The notes under the pieces are model-generated. The model did not search any database, was not told the origin of the DNA, and saw nothing but the letters and a program-made list of their open reading frames with translations. From positions 1 to 5,487 of the forward strand of contig CAMPHD010000243.1 in NCBI GenBank assembly GCA_946885765.1: a stretch of DNA of 5,487 nt, in the 5' to 3' direction. The translations under genes were made by a program, and so were the position numbers. Each line of letters begins with the position of its first letter. Positions within the stretch are counted from its first letter, which is position 1. Positions 4,760 through 5,487 of the stretch are shown here, in pieces. Source of the stretch: an uncultured Thalassospira sp. GTDB lineage: Bacteria; Pseudomonadota; Alphaproteobacteria; Rhodospirillales_A; Thalassospiraceae.

Positions 4760-5487
4760 TTAAAGGCTGAAGATCGGTGTTGGCGTTTCACGCCCGCGTA
4801 CCGTGACCTCACCGCGTGGCAGCCAGGCAAAGCCTGCTTCGCATGCCCTGACCGTATCCTCTGTCGCGAGGATGTAGCTGCCATACTGCTTGTTTAGCTG
4901 TTCAAGCCGGGCGGCAATATTGACGTTGTCACCATGGACGGTGAAGGTCAGCCGGTTTTCGGAGCCAATCGCACCAATAACGATATCGCCGGTATTGATG
5001 CCGCATCGGGTTTTAAGTTTTCCACCATGACAGAATATGGTTTCAGCACAGACGCGTGTGATATCCAGTGCTGTTCGGACCGCATTTAATGCGTGGTCGG
5101 GATCTGCCTTGACGGCATTAAAGGTAATCAGCATGGCATCCCCCTGAAACTGGGTGATGACACCGCCATGTTTATCGATCAGCGCACTGGTGGTGGCGAA
5201 ATATTCATTGAGCATCGCGGCAAGTTCCTGCGGGCTCAGCTTTTCGGAAACGCCGGAAAACCCTTCGATATCGGTGAACATGATGGTGGCTCTTGCTGCT
5301 TCGCCATCGCCGGGTTTGATTTGCTGGTTTGCGTGGGTAATGCGGGCCGCTACCTCGGGCGAGATAAAGCGTGACAGCTCGCTTGCCGCGATTTCATCGG
5401 TGACGGCCCGGGTGAACGAACGTTGTGCCCGTGAAACCGCAATCGCCAGCACGGCTGATACCAGAACAATTTCTGCCAGCTTACAGG
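4760..5487 (-). CDS. Class III adenylate/guanylate cyclase, C-terminal catalytic part (5' end outside window)
   Basis: The catalytic domain of a class III nucleotide cyclase makes cAMP or cGMP from the triphosphate. The frame stays open to the window edge, so the N-terminus is missing; a GTG at 5452 is possible but would cut into a hydrophobic segment (AEIVLVSAVLAIAV). That segment looks like the end of a membrane helix, so the enzyme is probably membrane-anchored with an unseen sensor region. Counting from that GTG: a linker with RFISPEVAARI (29-39), metal-binding Asp61 (MFTDIEGFS) and Asp105 (QFQGDAML), and transition-state Asn178 and Arg182 (DNVNIAARLE). All catalytic residues are present. 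At the purine-selecting positions Gln101 replaces the adenylyl-cyclase Lys and Thr171 replaces Asp, so the base preference cannot be stated. The gene converges on small RNA B. Confidence 0.92.
   Translation of the reverse strand, partial: CKLAEIVLVSAVLAIAVSRAQRSFTRAVTDEIAASELSRFISPEVAARITHANQQIKPGDGEAARATIMFTDIEGFSGVSEKLSPQELAAMLNEYFATTSALIDKHGGVITQFQGDAMLITFNAVKADPDHALNAVRTALDITRVCAETIFCHGGKLKTRCGINTGDIVIGAIGSENRLTFTVHGDNVNIAARLEQLNKQYGSYILATEDTVRACEAGFAWLPRGEVTVRGRETPTPIFSL

Noticed and set aside
4579..4884. 101-residue minus-strand frame across small RNA B and the cyclase end
   Set aside because: It is an out-of-frame shadow of the cyclase gene running on through the terminator hairpin.
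4751..4897. Plus-strand 48-residue reading frame with a good-looking GGAG site, antisense to the cyclase end
   Set aside because: It overlaps the conserved catalytic cyclase gene on the opposite strand, directly follows the small RNA B terminator, and its Trp/Cys-rich translation resembles no known family. The G-rich stretch before it may be chance.

Overview
The window reads as an ordinary chromosomal segment of an alphaproteobacterium. Gene style, moderately high GC and the protein sequences point towards Rhodospirillales, perhaps a Thalassospira-like marine species. That assignment is by eye and is an inference. There are four protein-coding genes, two of them cut by the window edges. A roughly 900-base gap between two of them appears to hold a tandem pair of small RNA genes.

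Layout. Positions 1-1092 (+) carry the 3' part of an amidase-signature hydrolase. It converges on a Dps-type ferritin gene (1164-1634, -), and a strong bidirectional hairpin terminator lies between them. Upstream of dps on the same strand is a complete EF-G-like translational GTPase (1757-3844, -). The 122-base gap between these two holds a possible dps promoter and two small palindromes. Positions 3845-4759 have no convincing protein gene. The EF-G-proximal part (3845-4160) has a candidate promoter and inverted repeats. The rest (4161-4723) holds an orphan terminator followed by two similar units. The last gene (4760-5487, -) is the catalytic C-terminal part of a membrane-anchored class III nucleotide cyclase whose start lies outside the window.

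The main discovery candidate is the pair of units at 4189-4420 and 4475-4723 (+). Each has a related upstream region (71 bases alignable without a gap), then three stem-loops with C-rich loops, then a rho-independent terminator. The first two stems differ in sequence between copies but remain paired, as expected for selected RNA structure. The third stem-loop is almost identical in both. C-rich loops of this kind are complementary to Shine-Dalgarno sequences. They recall the CcsR/cuckoo small RNAs of other alphaproteobacteria, though the three-hairpin architecture looks different.

How the parts fit together is uncertain. Dps is a stress-protection protein, the cyclase makes a second messenger, and C-rich-loop small RNAs in related bacteria are stress-induced. 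A shared stress theme is possible but not shown by the sequence. No mobile element, tRNA, rRNA or CRISPR array was seen.
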